Source: Papaver somniferum
Lineage: Eukaryota > Streptophyta > Magnoliopsida > Ranunculales > Papaveraceae
Assembly: GCF_003573695.1 (NCBI RefSeq)
Contig: NC_039361.1
Coordinates: 94,800,279-94,864,278 of the forward strand
Direction: 5' to 3'
DNA length: 64,000 nt
Positions 33,097-44,301 of the stretch are shown piece by piece (the first letter of the stretch is position 1; each line of letters starts with the position of its first letter). A model generated the notes under the pieces. That model had not been told where the DNA came from, searched no databases, and saw only the letters and a list, made by a program, of their open reading frames with translations. The position numbers were made by a program, and so were the translations under genes.

Positions 33097-35262
33097 TTAC
33101 TCTTGGTCTCCTTGTAATTGTGGATGTTGAAGTTCTTCTTTCTCGAATGGTTTACTTCTCCGAGGAAGATCAGCCAGGTTGCAGAATTCAGACAAATGTT
33201 TTCTATTTTTTACGTGTTTTTTCTTCTCTGGAGGCCTTGGTCCTAAATTAGCTATATCTATAGTTGCACCATAATTCGTAGCCGATTCCAACACCGCATC
33301 ATAAGCCTTAGAAGATAGAATCAACTCCTCACTGAGAGCCCTCAAGTACAACTCATAAGCTAATCTAGGTTTAGCATCTATCGCAAGAGCTTCAATCAGC
33401 ATTTCGTACGTTATCTCATTTGGTGGGATATTCCAAATTTTCATTCGATGAAACCAATCGAAGGCAGTGCTTCCCATACCATTCCGTGCACAACCACTAA
33501 TTATTGCATTGAAAGTAACAACAGTTGGTTCAATCCCTGATTTTACCATCTCCCTCATCACAGACTCGACAGTATCAGATTTTCCTTGACCAATATAAAC
33601 TGAGGCAATAATGGTATAAGCATACAAATTTGGTTGAATACCAACCTTGATCATATGATCCCATACTTGAATTGCCTCTTCGTAGAGCTTCCCTTTCTCA
33701 AGAGCACTGAGCAATGCTCCGTAGGAAAGGATTGTTGGTTTTTCACCATTTTCCACCATTCTATGGAAAATTTGCACTGCAGCTGAAGTTTCTGCGGCCT
33801 TAGAACAGGCCACAAGAACTGCATTCCATTCTCTACTTCCTACTTTCAAGCCTTTTTCTTCCATCTTGTTAAGTAATCTAACACCCCATCTCCAAATTCC
33901 TCTCTTCCTAGCAGCAGTTAATAGAATGTTGAAATGAGAAATTACAAGCTCATTTGATAAGTTATTAGGCTTTGGTCCTTTATCCAACAAGTCCTCATAG
34001 ACTTCTAGCGCCGCCCACCACTTTTTCGCCTTCCCCAACAACCAAATTACATGGTTACATACAGATAAGCTAATTCCCGTTCCCCCCTCTCTTATTCGGT
34101 TGTACAACTCCCTCGCTACAACGTAATGGCCTTCCTGTGTACATGCCCAAACGAGTTTCTCATGGTCTACACGTCCAGGTTTCAGTCCTGCACCATCCAT
34201 GCTTGTAAGAAGATCCATCACATCTTTAGTTAAGTGAACTCCTTTCACAAGCCACCGTCGCATAACTTGGTAGCATATTCGAACTATGAAGTTTTCAAGC
34301 TTAATAATTTCACTATCCCAATTATCATCCGTATCTTTTCCTATCTCCCCATTCTGATACCTCTCTTTCACTTCAACAAAAAACTTTAGAGCTCCATTAC
34401 CGTCTTCCATTCTTCGATAAGCCAACAATGCTGTTGAATAAGTCACAGGAGTTGGCCGTAAACCCGTATTCTGCATCACCTGAAGTACGTTAAGTGCCTC
34501 TTTAGATCGTCCTTTCTCTAAATGAATTGCCATTAAAATGTTATACGTCACAATATTAGGAATCACCCCTTCATCTTCCATATCTTTCACAACCATCTCC
34601 ATTAAACCAAACTCATGAGATTGCTTCAATGCACCGAGTAGACTGTTATATATATAAAGGTTAGGATATATAGTACCATCAGTCTCTATCTTCTTTCTCT
34701 TAAGCCATTCGTAAACAGCCATTACAGTATCCACTTTTTTATCCACACCTAAACCTCTTAGCATAGATGAATACACATTAAGCGGTAGGTCTGCAAAATC
34801 CTTAAGTACTACTTCAACTTCATCTGCAGTTTTGGCAAACTCTAAACTCAAACCCAACGCTCTAACATCCACCTTTTTACTCTTCTCCTCACCTAATTCA
34901 CTATTATCTTCTTTCTCTTTACCAACATATTCCTTGTTGTCTGTCGGTTCATTGCTGCCGTCAAAAGGAATTTCTTTCACAACATCAATCCCATCACTCA
35001 AAATCACCTCATCTGCACTATCTTTATCACTCCCTATTGCTTCTTTCTCTAAAGCTAAAGCTAAAGGAATACTACAAGAACCAAAAGAATTCCCCCTCTT
35101 TGGTTGACAAATAAGATATAATTTCACTTTAGACGAAAACCCACACATTGGATTCCAACAATGAAACCCATTGCTAACTTCAATTGCACTCAAACAATAA
35201 ACTCTCTTTCTTCTTGTTCTTGAAATACCACTTAATGGCAGCAGGACACTTAAAGCTTGCAT
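33097..35262 (-). CDS. LPE1: PPR protein, LPE1 (LOW PHOTOSYNTHETIC EFFICIENCY 1)-like, chloroplast
   Basis: This is an intron-less frame of 721 residues from ATG at 35262 (an earlier GTG in frame at 35274 is not a likely start). The first about 60 residues are Ser/Arg-rich and poor in acid, as in a plastid transit peptide, followed by an acidic linker to about residue 125. From about residue 190 to 640 there are P-type pentatricopeptide repeats (for example YNSLLGAL, VTYNILMAIHLEKG, SYGALLSALEKGKLYEEA, VTFNAIISGCARNGMGSTA). The tail is basic (GPRPPEKKKHVKNRKH). The order and wording match Arabidopsis At3g46610, which binds psbA mRNA and supports D1 synthesis; that function is known there and inferred here. 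The frame is intact, so the gene is probably active. Confidence 0.88.
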   Translation of the reverse strand: MQALSVLLPLSGISRTRRKRVYCLSAIEVSNGFHCWNPMCGFSSKVKLYLICQPKRGNSFGSCSIPLALALEKEAIGSDKDSADEVILSDGIDVVKEIPFDGSNEPTDNKEYVGKEKEDNSELGEEKSKKVDVRALGLSLEFAKTADEVEVVLKDFADLPLNVYSSMLRGLGVDKKVDTVMAVYEWLKRKKIETDGTIYPNLYIYNSLLGALKQSHEFGLMEMVVKDMEDEGVIPNIVTYNILMAIHLEKGRSKEALNVLQVMQNTGLRPTPVTYSTALLAYRRMEDGNGALKFFVEVKERYQNGEIGKDTDDNWDSEIIKLENFIVRICYQVMRRWLVKGVHLTKDVMDLLTSMDGAGLKPGRVDHEKLVWACTQEGHYVVARELYNRIREGGTGISLSVCNHVIWLLGKAKKWWAALEVYEDLLDKGPKPNNLSNELVISHFNILLTAARKRGIWRWGVRLLNKMEEKGLKVGSREWNAVLVACSKAAETSAAVQIFHRMVENGEKPTILSYGALLSALEKGKLYEEAIQVWDHMIKVGIQPNLYAYTIIASVYIGQGKSDTVESVMREMVKSGIEPTVVTFNAIISGCARNGMGSTAFDWFHRMKIWNIPPNEITYEMLIEALAIDAKPRLAYELYLRALSEELILSSKAYDAVLESATNYGATIDIANLGPRPPEKKKHVKNRKHLSEFCNLADLPRRSKPFEKEELQHPQLQGDQE

Positions 35263-35370
35263 TTTTTTACACACTATTCATACATTAAAACAAAAACCCA
35301 TTTCTGGAAATCCCAATGAACTCCAGAAAGAAAATTTAATCCCACAGAAAAAAAAAGAAGAAGAGAAATT

Positions 35371-35472
35371 CTAGAATGAAGTTAATTACAAACCCTTGTT
35401 GTTGTATTTTGCTGTTTGGTACTGTTTTTGAAGTGTTTTCTTAGTGATATACAAGTTGCGAAGAGTTCGTAC
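35371..35472 (-). other. possible 5'-UTR intron of the LPE1-like gene
   Basis: On the minus strand TCAAG/GTACGAAC at 35473/35472 and CATTCTAG/AATTT at 35371/35370 could form a 102-bp GT-AG intron about 110 bp before the ATG. The upstream leader exon would lie at about 35474-35600. It is judged only from splice signals. Confidence 0.4.
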
Positions 35473-35680
35473 CTTGACCCTGAGGAGAGATTATGGAGAA
35501 GAAATGTACAGAGTTTGGTTTGTGGAATCCAATTGAAGGATTTCTCAACGACGCCGAGTTTTGTTGCTTACCGTTCAAATGAAAATTGGGACGATAAGAG
35601 CATGTGAAAACTAAGTTCTATAACCCCCTACTATATGGGTTCAATAATGAGAAGCCCCACAAAATGGATCCTTTACTTTT

Positions 35681-36947
35681 CAATCCTGTTAAAGGGGCGG
35701 TGGATTCCATTGGAGGGGGCCAGTGAATAAGATAAAAAGGGTCATTACATGGTAATTCGAAGTGCCCTTTATAAAAAAGACTGAAAATGACTAATTAACC
35801 CTTACATAGTTTAATGTTGATAAACTAATTTAGTGTTGATAATAAAATTTCACTTATATTAACTCTATTTTAGAGTTTTAAAAAAAAAGTTTAGAGAGAA
35901 GAAAAGAAAAACTTTTGTGATATTTATGAAACCCTAGATTTTGATTCACTCAACCAAAATGAGTGATTTCAGTGACAAATTTGAGATGGGTGAATCTCTA
36001 AATTAGTTCCCATTAGCTTTTTGTCGCTCAAAATTATCTAAAGTACGTAAAAAAATCGAAACTTTTAAAATTTCAGAAGAACTTACGGTTGGAATTTAGC
36101 TCGTTACCAATCGTAACTCTCAGTTACGGTTCCAAAAATATCGAATACCAACCGTAACTGGTTCAATTTGGGGAAAACCCAATCGTAATACCAGTTACGG
36201 TTGGTAGAATGACAACATATAGCAACCGTAACAAATTACGGTTGGTAACTAGTGAATCGAGATCAACCGTAACTAACCTACGGTTGGTAAGGTTATTTGA
36301 GTTACAAGTCGTAACTCAAATACGGTTGATAACAGTGATGCAATTACAAACCGTAAAAAGAAAATGAAACATCCAGGACAACTTACGGTTCGTAACTTAA
36401 GTAATGAGACCAACGTAAGTAATTTTCGGTTGCAAAAAAAAATTCGTAACTGAACATTTTATCTCAAAATCAAGAACTTACGGTTGGTATTTGAGTTAAA
36501 TGAACCGTAACGTCAACAAAATCTATAGTTACGGTTCCAATTGGAGTTATTACCAACCGTAACTCACATGCAACACAGAAATTTCAATTTCAGTTTTGAT
36601 CCAAAATCCTAATTTTTGATACAAAACTAACTTGAATCAAACACAATAAACTAAACCCTAACTGGGTCTTTTCGAAATATAGTTTTCAATCAACGATTAT
36701 CAATTTTTAAAATCGCTGATTAATCGAGGACGATGAAATTTCAATTTTAATGGAGGAGGAGAAGAGGAGAGAAGATGAAAAAATCAAAAAAGTTTTTTGA
36801 TTTTTCTGATTCCATTAGGTTAAAAAGTGGAGAGGGTAATCCAGTCAATTTACACCTCCTATAGGACACCCCCTAACCAATAAGAGGGACATTGCTATCA
36901 CACTTCCCGCCCCTCTAATGGAACATGCCGCCCCTATAACAGGGTTG
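35681..36947. mobile_element. non-autonomous hAT-like DNA transposon
   Basis: The ends form inverted repeats of about 40 bp: the left starts CAATCCTGTTAAAGGGGCGG, and the right, reversed, starts CAACCCTGTTATAGGGGCGG. Both continue with a related TTCCATT-GAGGGG segment. The flanks TTACTTTT (35673-35680) and TTACCTTT (36948-36955) would be an 8-bp target duplication with one change, which points to hAT. There is no transposase frame. The centre holds the ACGGTTGG array. Confidence 0.7.
36075..36565. repeat. alternating inverted array of TTACGGTTGGTA motifs
   Basis: Within about 490 bp the motif TTACGGTTGGTA and its reverse complement TACCAACCGTAA occur roughly twenty times in exact or worn form, alternating in orientation every 15-40 bp. 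Many copies contain CGGTTG, which fits the MYB core CNGTTR. It lies in the middle of the hAT-like element. Confidence 0.85.
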
Positions 36948-37120
36948 TTACCTTTAGTATCAACTCCATTCTTTCACATTTTAATATTTCTAAGCCCAGA
37001 ACTTTAGAATTCAGGGCTTAACAATAAAAATATTATCCATAATAATTCTAACTAGTACAACCATCATCACGGTGGGAGGACCGACTGAAGAAGAATCTAA
37101 AGATGGGGTTTGTCTGCGAT
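36948..37120. other. short unassigned intergenic stretch
   Basis: AT-rich sequence between two small DNA transposons. No coding or RNA gene is seen. Confidence 0.6.
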
Positions 37121-37396
37121 TACTTTCTCCCTGTTTCAGAAAAAGCATATCACTTTTTCTGAAACGATGCGAAAGTATCACTTTTTCGGAAACAGAATGA
37201 ATGTATCATTTTTCCTGAAACAGAATGTGAAAGTATCATTTTTCCAGAAACGAAAAATTAGCCAATCCATAAACCAAAATATGGTTGCATGATGTGTTAT
37301 GCATCCTTTCTGGTGGTTTGCGTAATGGCAATGCATTCAATTTTCGAGAATTGTGCCTAAAGTGAAAGTATCACTTTTCTTGAAATGGAGGGAGTA
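37121..37396. mobile_element. Stowaway-like MITE
   Basis: The left end TACTTTCTCCCTGTTTCAGA and the right end, reversed (GTACTCCCTCCATTTCAAGA), form a worn inverted repeat with the CTCCCTCYGTTTC signature of Tc1/mariner Stowaway MITEs. A TA duplication fits. Inside are four units of AAGTATCA(C)TTTTTC-GAAAC about 30 bp long (37137-37255). Confidence 0.68.
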
Positions 37397-37536
37397 CATC
37401 ATTTTATTAGTTGCAACGGAAAATTAGTTAATGCATAAACCAAAATATGACTACATAAAGTATTATGTATCCTTTGTGGTGGTTTGCATAATTGATATAC
37501 ATTTAATTTTCTAAAATTGTGCCTAAAATGATAAAT
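37256..37536. repeat. 167-bp direct duplication across the MITE end
   Basis: Segments 37256-37370 and 37423-37536 share TAAACCAAAATATG, TTATG(C/T)ATCCTT and GGTGGTTTGC in the same order. The first lies inside the MITE and the second outside. The first copy holds TGCATGATGTGTTATGCA (37289-37306), one base away from the palindrome typical of the MULE. Confidence 0.65.
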
Positions 37537-38146
37537 ACCTCCGAATTTTTCGTAAAAACTCTAAATTTGATATTGTTAATTGTACTCGTTGCGTAGATTT
37601 TTTTTATAACCTTTCCAACGAGATACATTTTGTAAAATTCAAAGGAACGGATTTTTAGATATGTTATATTAAAGTTTGCTTTCCAATTATACCTATAAAA
37701 AAGTAGGATACATAAGAAGTTATTGGGACGATCGAGCAGAGGGCCCGTAGGGAGAGAGTTCCTTTTATGGCCACTTTTTTGTCAATTGAAACCTAACACA
37801 AATGTTCAATTTCAAAAAAAGATTGGATTTCTCCCGTTTCCAGTGAACTGACCAGAATACCCTTATACTTAAAAACCACTTCCTTCATTATCCTTACCTC
37901 TATTTATTTCACCGACACTCCCGTTCACCGACACCGCCTTTAATAACAACACCTGATTTCTTTGCCTACCACCAACCATCACCATCATCGTCACAACCTC
38001 CGCCACAACTAGAACCACCATCTCCAGCGCCGCCACAACCACCACCTCCAGCGACACTTCCACCACCATCATTAATCGCAAAACACCATCACCACCATTA
38101 CATTCCTGCAACACCATCAATTTATCACCACCGTTACTTTGGTAAC
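37537..38146. other. unassigned intergenic stretch
   Basis: No gene recognised. 37540-37760 looks like worn transposon sequence. 37900-38130 is a run of CACCA/CACCG triplets whose minus-strand frame (37869-38174) is Val-rich low complexity and not credible as a gene. Confidence 0.55.
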
Positions 38147-40645
38147 TGAAAAAGCGGGGGTCTAACAACCACACCCAATATTTCGCTTAACAATCTGTAT
38201 GGACAAACTCCTACATACTTTCGAGAGAATCAACTAGACAGTCAGACTCAATCTCAAGAAAACTATATACAAGAGTTGTATCTCAATTTCTCAATTCAAT
38301 TCGCAATCAAACAAATAGGAATTTGCGAGCCCGATTGAATATAAGAGAAATAACTTGAACGGTACCAAAGACCAATGTTCAAGGATCAATCAATTTCAAT
38401 CAACAACCAAAGGTTGGATTTACCAATTGATCGGTTCAACGCATAACCTGTGATATTTCAATTATATAACAAAATATAATGCGGGAAAGAAATAACACAG
38501 ACACCAGAAGTTTTGTTAACGAGGAAACAGAAAATGCAGAAAACCCCCAGGATCTAGTCCATATTTGAACACCACACTGTATTAAGCCGCTACAGACACT
38601 AGACTACTCTAATTTAACTTCATATTTGAATGTAGTTGAGCCCTAATCAATCTCACACTGATCAAGGTATAGTTGCGCTCCTTACGTCTCTGAATCCCAG
38701 CAGGACTCTACGCATTTGATTCCCTTGGCTGATCTCACGAACAACTAAGAGTTGCTACGACCCAAAGTCGAAGACTTGATAAATAAATTTGTATCATACA
38801 AAAAAATCTATTGTATAGATAAATCTGTCTCCTACAGATAAACCTATTAGTTTTGTTCCGTCTTTTGATAAATCAAGTGAACATGAACCAATTGATAAAC
38901 CGGACTTATATTCCCGAAGAACAACCTATTATTATCAATCACCTCACGATAATCTTAATCGATTAACGAAACAAGATATTGTGGAATCACAACAATGAGA
39001 CGAAGATGTTTGTGACTACTTTTTATCTTGCCTATCGGAGAATTAATCTCGAGCAAATATTAGAGAAGATAGTACTCAATACGATAAAACATGGCAAGAT
39101 CAGAACACGCAACTACAGAGGAAATAGTTGGGTCTGGCTTCACATACCCAATGAAGTCTTCAAGTCGTTAACCTACAGGGTTTCCTGAAAAACCTAAGGT
39201 TAAAAGAGAATCGACTCTAGTCGCAACTAGTATCACACATGAGGTATGGGTATTAGGTTTCCCAGTTGCTAGAGTTCTCCCGTATATAGTCTCTAAATAA
39301 GGGTTTGCAATCAATTTTACCTTGGTAACGAAGCATTCAATATTCACTGTTAGATGAAAACCTGATTAGATTCAAGCAAATATCTTCCAACCGTTAGATC
39401 GAACTTAGCTTGTTATACACAAAAATGTACCGTCATTTAGATAAAGGTAACCGTACCTAAACGTGTACACTTAGTTGGTTCAACAATAGTTAAGAAATGG
39501 TTAGCCATATGGCTCTTTCATATCAACCTTATTCATCTTTATCATAACTAGTTCAAATGACTCAAATGAAACTAGTTAGAGAGTTGTTCAATTGTTTATA
39601 TTCTCATAGAAGTATACAAGACACAATTGAAGCAAAACCGATTTTGATTCACTCGAATCATTTCATAAACATTATAGCCAAATTTTGGAAAAGATTGCAT
39701 TGCTTATATATAAATGTATTAGTTCATGAACAAACCAATTTTAAAACATAACCTACTTAAGTATGCAAACGGGTATGCATACCTAAGTAGCCGGACTGAG
39801 TTTGGTTATGCCAGTATGTGTACGGGTACGCAAACCATTTACTTTTCCAAACTCCAGCAGATATTCACGGAACATGAAATTCCGCCAGTATGCGTACGGG
39901 TACGCATACTTGGTTCCCGAACTTCCTAACCAGCCGGTACGCGTACGGGTACGTATACCAAGGTTCACGGATTTTGGACTTTACACAAATGTGAATACAC
40001 ACACTATGTTTATATCCTATCAAGGTTATGTGTTCTAAACACTCATTTAAATCATTGAAACATTCTTGGAAGACGACAATAGCTGTCTCACACAAACTAT
40101 TAGCTTCAAAGCAATTTTCAAGTGATCGAGTGATCAATACGAAACATTCCGAGTCTACATCAAATGACTGTCTCACACAAATCATGTAAGATGTTACAAT
40201 GAGATTTTCACGTGACCATCTTTTGACTTTCTTCATGATTAAAAGATGAACTTGGTTAAAGCAAAAGCTTACCAACACACATTTCGAGAAATAGATAAGC
40301 GAGATAAACTCGGCTCGGAGTACCAAATGTGTATACTTCAAGTCCATATAGCAATACGACTTTTTGTCTCAAATAGGAGATAGAGTAGATAGACTTTTGA
40401 GTGATAGATGATTTCAAGTCTCCACAGACCTTTTGTTGATGAATTTCCACAAGTTCCCTTGAGTAGTTTTTCGTCTTCATACAATGAACGCCGTGAAGTC
40501 TAAAGCTCAACTACACTTACTATTCTAATACGAGATTTAGCTATAAGTAGACTAGAAATCAAGACTTATAGTTTTGGAAACTAAACTTGACAAACAAGCT
40601 TGAGATAGCAACGCCTTGTGAGTTCGACCGAGCAGTACTCTAACA
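38147..40645 (-). repeat. 3' LTR of element C1
   Basis: The minus strand starts TGTTAGAGTACTGCTCGG and ends CCCCCGCTTTTTCA, about 2.5 kb. It matches the C2 LTRs along its length. At 39755-39965 it carries four GTATGCGTACGGGTACGC-type palindromes. The flank GTAAC (38142-38146) may be half of a target duplication whose partner is not in view. Short frames inside are chance. Confidence 0.85.
39750..39965. promoter_or_regulatory. array of GTAC-core palindromes in the C1 LTR
   Basis: Quasi-palindromes with the pattern GYRTGCGTACGGGTACGCA recur near 39760, 39812, 39888 and 39937, roughly 50-75 bp apart. Each holds two inverted CGTAC cores around GG. Equivalent arrays stand in both C2 LTRs. CGTAC/GTAC is the known core of SBP-box factor sites; that use here is inferred. 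Confidence 0.6.
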
Positions 40646-40657
40646 GTCTCCCCCTTT
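40646..40657 (-). other. polypurine tract of element C1
   Basis: The minus strand reads AAAGGGGGAGAC directly before the LTR start TGTTAGAG. Confidence 0.8.
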
Positions 40658-40886
40658 GTCAATTTTAGTGACAAAACTATAAATACATATGGATTACAAA
40701 ATAAATAAACTTTGTAGCTTCTCATCCAAATGCTTGATCTCCTTGGTTCTTCAACATTACTCGAAATCTTCGTCACTTCCAAATACTCCATGATTCTAAT
40801 GTTGTGCAACTCAACATCATAGTTGTTGAAGATCCATAGCTATAACAATGAGAAAACAATAACTCTCAATCATTGTTATACAGTGT

Positions 40887-40957
40887 CATAGTATTATTAC
40901 ACATCATCAAAGTTCAATTGTATCACAACTTTGACAACAATACTATGGTGATATGTA
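40887..40957 (-). other. conserved hairpin in the C1 3' region
   Basis: Arms CATAGTATTGTTGTCAAAGT and its partner (ACTTTGATGATG...AATAATACTATG) pair over most of their length. The same hairpin is in C2 at 51001-51062. It lies a few hundred bases before the polypurine tract. Confidence 0.6.
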
Positions 40958-41944
40958 TAACTCCCCCTTAGTCAATACTTCATCTCACATTAAAACCATC
41001 CCCCCTACATAATGATCCGTAAACCATATGTATTTGTAGTGTGAACTAGACATTAATTCTCCCCCTTTTTGTCAATATAAATTGGCAAAGGTACGAAAAC
41101 TAGTGGGATCCTAATGAAATTTCCATAGCGATACTTCATGACCAAAAGAGAACCACATATCAACTTTGTTTAGATGCAATCATATAGCCGAGGCTAAAAA
41201 TGCATTCATCAAGCAGTTTATAAAGATACAAGATAACCCCTATAATATTCCATAGCCGCACTCCCCACAAAGATATGGAAATTAAGCAGAAGTTCAAATA
41301 AGAACTCTCCCCCATAAAATTTCATTCCCGAAATAACAACAAGAGCGTCCTTACTTTCACAAGAAAAGAAGGATTTCTTTAGACATTAACAAATCTCATG
41401 AAACATGAATTTTGTATCCAAAATACTCAATTAAGTTAACTACAAGAGAACCCATGATTAATTTAATCGGAAATGCTTAACATAAGAAAACTTACGGAGC
41501 CGCACAGTATTTACACAAAGATGTGGATCAGGGAAAGACCAATACTGCGAAATATTCAAAGATTCATTCTATTTTTCATCACTATTTGCATAGAGACATA
41601 TAATAGACTTAATATTTGTAAACAAAAGTTCATCCTATCTTCCATCAATATTTACATAATGACATAATAGGCTTAACTTATTTTTGTCAAAAGTTCATTC
41701 AATTTTTTATCAATATTTGCATAATGACATATGAAAGACTTAACTTTTGACATGTATCGGACAATTATAGTTCACGGACGCAAACACGCATATCCCATAA
41801 CAAGTTTCAATATATAAAGGAAAAAATATCGTTTGGTCATTTTTTAGGTGGTCCCAAGTCAGTTTGGTCCTTTCAGAAATCACCTTTCCATTTGGTCCAT
41901 AATTATTTAAAAATATTAAATGGACCAACGTATCCTTCCGTGTT

Positions 41945-42295
41945 AATCTCTACTTATTTTTTGTAACAGTTCATTCTGTCTGATGAACTCCGGAGTTCAT
42001 TCCTTCAAATGAACACCTAATAAAACCAAACTAAATTTCCTACTTATTTTTTGTTGCAATCCATTCTGTCTGATGAACTCCGGAGTTCATTCCTTTAAAT
42101 TAACACCTAATAAAACCAAACTAAATTTCCTACTTATTTTTTGTAGCAGTTCATTCTGTCCGATGAACTCCAGAGTTCATTCCTTCAAATGAACACTTAA
42201 TAAAACCAAACTAAATTTCCTACTTATTTTTTATGCGGTGTTCATTCTATCTGATGAACTCCAGAGTTCATTCCTTCAAATGAACACCTAGTAAT
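41945..42295. repeat. four tandem units of about 90 bp with a 16-bp palindrome
   Basis: Each unit contains CTACTTATTTTTTGT, then TTCATTCTGTCTGATG, the palindrome TGAACTCCGGAGTTCA (third and fourth units have A for G at one place), TTCCTTCAAATGAACACC and AAACCAAACTAAATTT. It lies inside the Mutator-like element. Confidence 0.85.
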
Positions 42296-42299
42296 TCAA

Positions 42300-42900
42300 C
42301 ACGAGTTCATTCCAGAAATGAACTTCGTCACAAACCAGAGATCGTTCCAGAAATGAACTTCATCATCTTCATCTTCTTCATCATCATTAGCAACTCATAT
42401 TCATCATCTTCATCATCTTCACCGTCATCAACAGCAACAAACAGAGACGAAAAAACATCAAAAATCTTCATCACAAACCAGGGTTCATTCCAGAAATAAA
42501 CTTCGTCATCTTCATCTTCTTCATCATCATAACCAATTCATCTTCATCATCTTCATCGTCTCCATCATCAAAAACAACAAACAGAGACAAAAAAACATCA
42601 AAATCTTCATCACAAACCAGAGTTCATTCCAGAAATGAACTTCGTCATCTTCATCTTCTTCATCAGCAGCATCTTTATCATCTTCATCGTCTCCATCATC
42701 AACAGCAACAACAGAGACGAAAAAAGATCAAAATCTTCATCACAAACCAGAGTTCATTCCAGAAATGAACTTCGCCATCTTCATCTTCTTCATCAGCAGC
42801 AACAACTCATCTTTATCATCTTCATCGTCTCCATTATCAGCAACAACAACAAAGAAGAAACAACATCCAAAATCTTCATCACAAATTCTCGTTGTCGTCT
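42300..42900. repeat. tandem units of about 130-180 bp rich in TCATC triplets
   Basis: The phrase GTTCATTCCAGAAATGAACT, itself an imperfect inverted repeat, recurs at about 42305, 42482, 42621 and 42751. Each is followed by TTCATCTTCTTCATC runs, AGAGACGAAAAAA and ATCTTCATCACAAA. It is low complexity and inside the Mutator-like element. Confidence 0.8.
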
Positions 42901-43469
42901 TCATCGTCTCCACCATTTTCAAAAACAACAACAACAACAAAAAATAGAAAAAAATATAAATTTTCATCGTTCATCATCTTAATCGTCTTCTTCATCTTCA
43001 ACACAATCGTCTTCATCATATTCAAACACCAACAACAAAACAAAAGAAAAAGAAAAACAAGAGCAAAGATAAACTAGATATGAAACTAGGAGAGAGAGAA
43101 AAAAAAAAGAAAAAGATTTATTTTGTGCTAAGAAATTCCTATATATATGGATCTGAAAGAGTATTTCTGCCACTACAAGATGACAATTACATCATCCATG
43201 ACGTCACCCTAGGACCAAACCATAATTTGCAGGACCAAACTGTAATATATATTTTGAAAATGGACCAAACAGACAGTTGACTCAGTCAACTGGACCAAAC
43301 TCTCTTTAATATATTATTTCTAGGACCTATTGGTATTTCCTACATATATAAAACCATAAAGATTAATACTGCAAAATCATCTTCCAAATAAACTTTAGAA
43401 TTTAAATAAATAAATATAAAAATCGTTGGAAATAGCTATGTGTACTCACAACAATGGTTATTCCAAACC

Positions 43470-43882
43470 CTAGTTATCCTTCTTAAAACACAAGAATAAA
43501 TTCTCATAAGAATTTTCATAGACATTAAGACCTTTGAGAATTTCTTTATCGTCCCTGAACTCCTTGTCGTCAATAGTCATTGGAACATAAGGTTCATGGA
43601 GATAGGAGTCAATTTCAACGAACCTTCTTGACTGATGCCGAACCAGGGCCTTCTGAATTTCAAGAGTCCTAAACACAAAATACTTTATTTGCTGCATCTC
43701 CTTTCTTATTTCCTTCAACTCTTCAAGAACACCAGAAACTTATGTTGATTAGAAGGAACATCTCTTGGTTTTCTCACATTCCTCCTTTTTCTTTTCAAAG
43801 TTGAAGGTACAAGAGATTTATCTTTTTCCTTCATGATTGATGGCTTAACAATCATATTAACATCTTTTCCATCAGAAGACAT
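43470..43882 (-). pseudogene. accessory ORF of the C family, copy in C1
   Basis: ATG at 43882 opens a basic protein of about 135 residues: MSSDGKDVNMIVKPSIM, a KRKRRNVRKPRDVP basic patch, a heptad-like ELKEIRKEMQQIKYF segment, then LHEPYVPMTIDDKEF. One frameshift near 43715 joins two reading pieces. It lies between gag and the polypurine tract, where pol or an env-like ORF stands in complete elements. Its function is unknown; the basic patch plus coiled coil suggest a nucleic-acid-binding or oligomerising protein. Confidence 0.62.
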
Positions 43883-44301
43883 AATGCTTGGATTCTCCAT
43901 ACCAGTATGAGATTGGGAGAGGAATTCACAAATCAGACTCAACAAGCAATCTTGCGATAAAAAGAGTTTTTAGAGAAGGAAACAGGAATGTAGGGTTACA
44001 AAACCTTTATTCACTAAAGGATTCACGTATGTACAACTCACAACCCTAAAGAATGCAGAATTGTCGAATTTGACCCTCTTTTATTGCTCAAACAGAGTAA
44101 TGTCCTTTCAATATCAATTAGATATGAAAATATGGAAGAATTCCAAAAGGTGAAAACAAGACCAAAAAGACGAAAAAAATGATAAAACTTGTTCTCTTTT
44201 CCTAAAGCCTGAAGTGTGCAAACCCTTTTCTCTTTGTAAACAAGGCACATGAGACAAGATACACAACCAACACATTAAGTTGTGCTGGGGTGAACAATAA
44301 T

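Larger units (their letters stand above)
41819..43343. mobile_element. non-autonomous Mutator-like element with 9-bp target duplication
   Basis: ATATATAAA stands at 41810-41818 and 43344-43352. The equivalent part of C2 (near 49967-49980) has the motif once and no insert, which shows an empty site. The ends share GGAAAnAnYnnTnGGTC and TTTGGTCC phrases in inverted orientation. It holds two tandem repeats and no transposase; plus-strand frames at 42635-42982 are Ser/Gln-rich low complexity from the repeats. Confidence 0.83.

Noticed and set aside
35416..35607. Plus-strand frame of 63 codons upstream of the LPE1-like gene
   Set aside because: It overlaps the likely leader of the PPR gene on the other strand, where splice signals explain the sequence better. 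No family recognised.
37869..38174. Minus-strand Val-rich frame of 101 codons
   Set aside because: It is made from CACCA/CACCG triplet runs; low complexity without a domain.
42635..43077. Several overlapping plus-strand Ser/Gln/Ile-rich frames
   Set aside because: They result from TTCATC and AACAAC tandem repeats inside a non-autonomous Mutator-like element.
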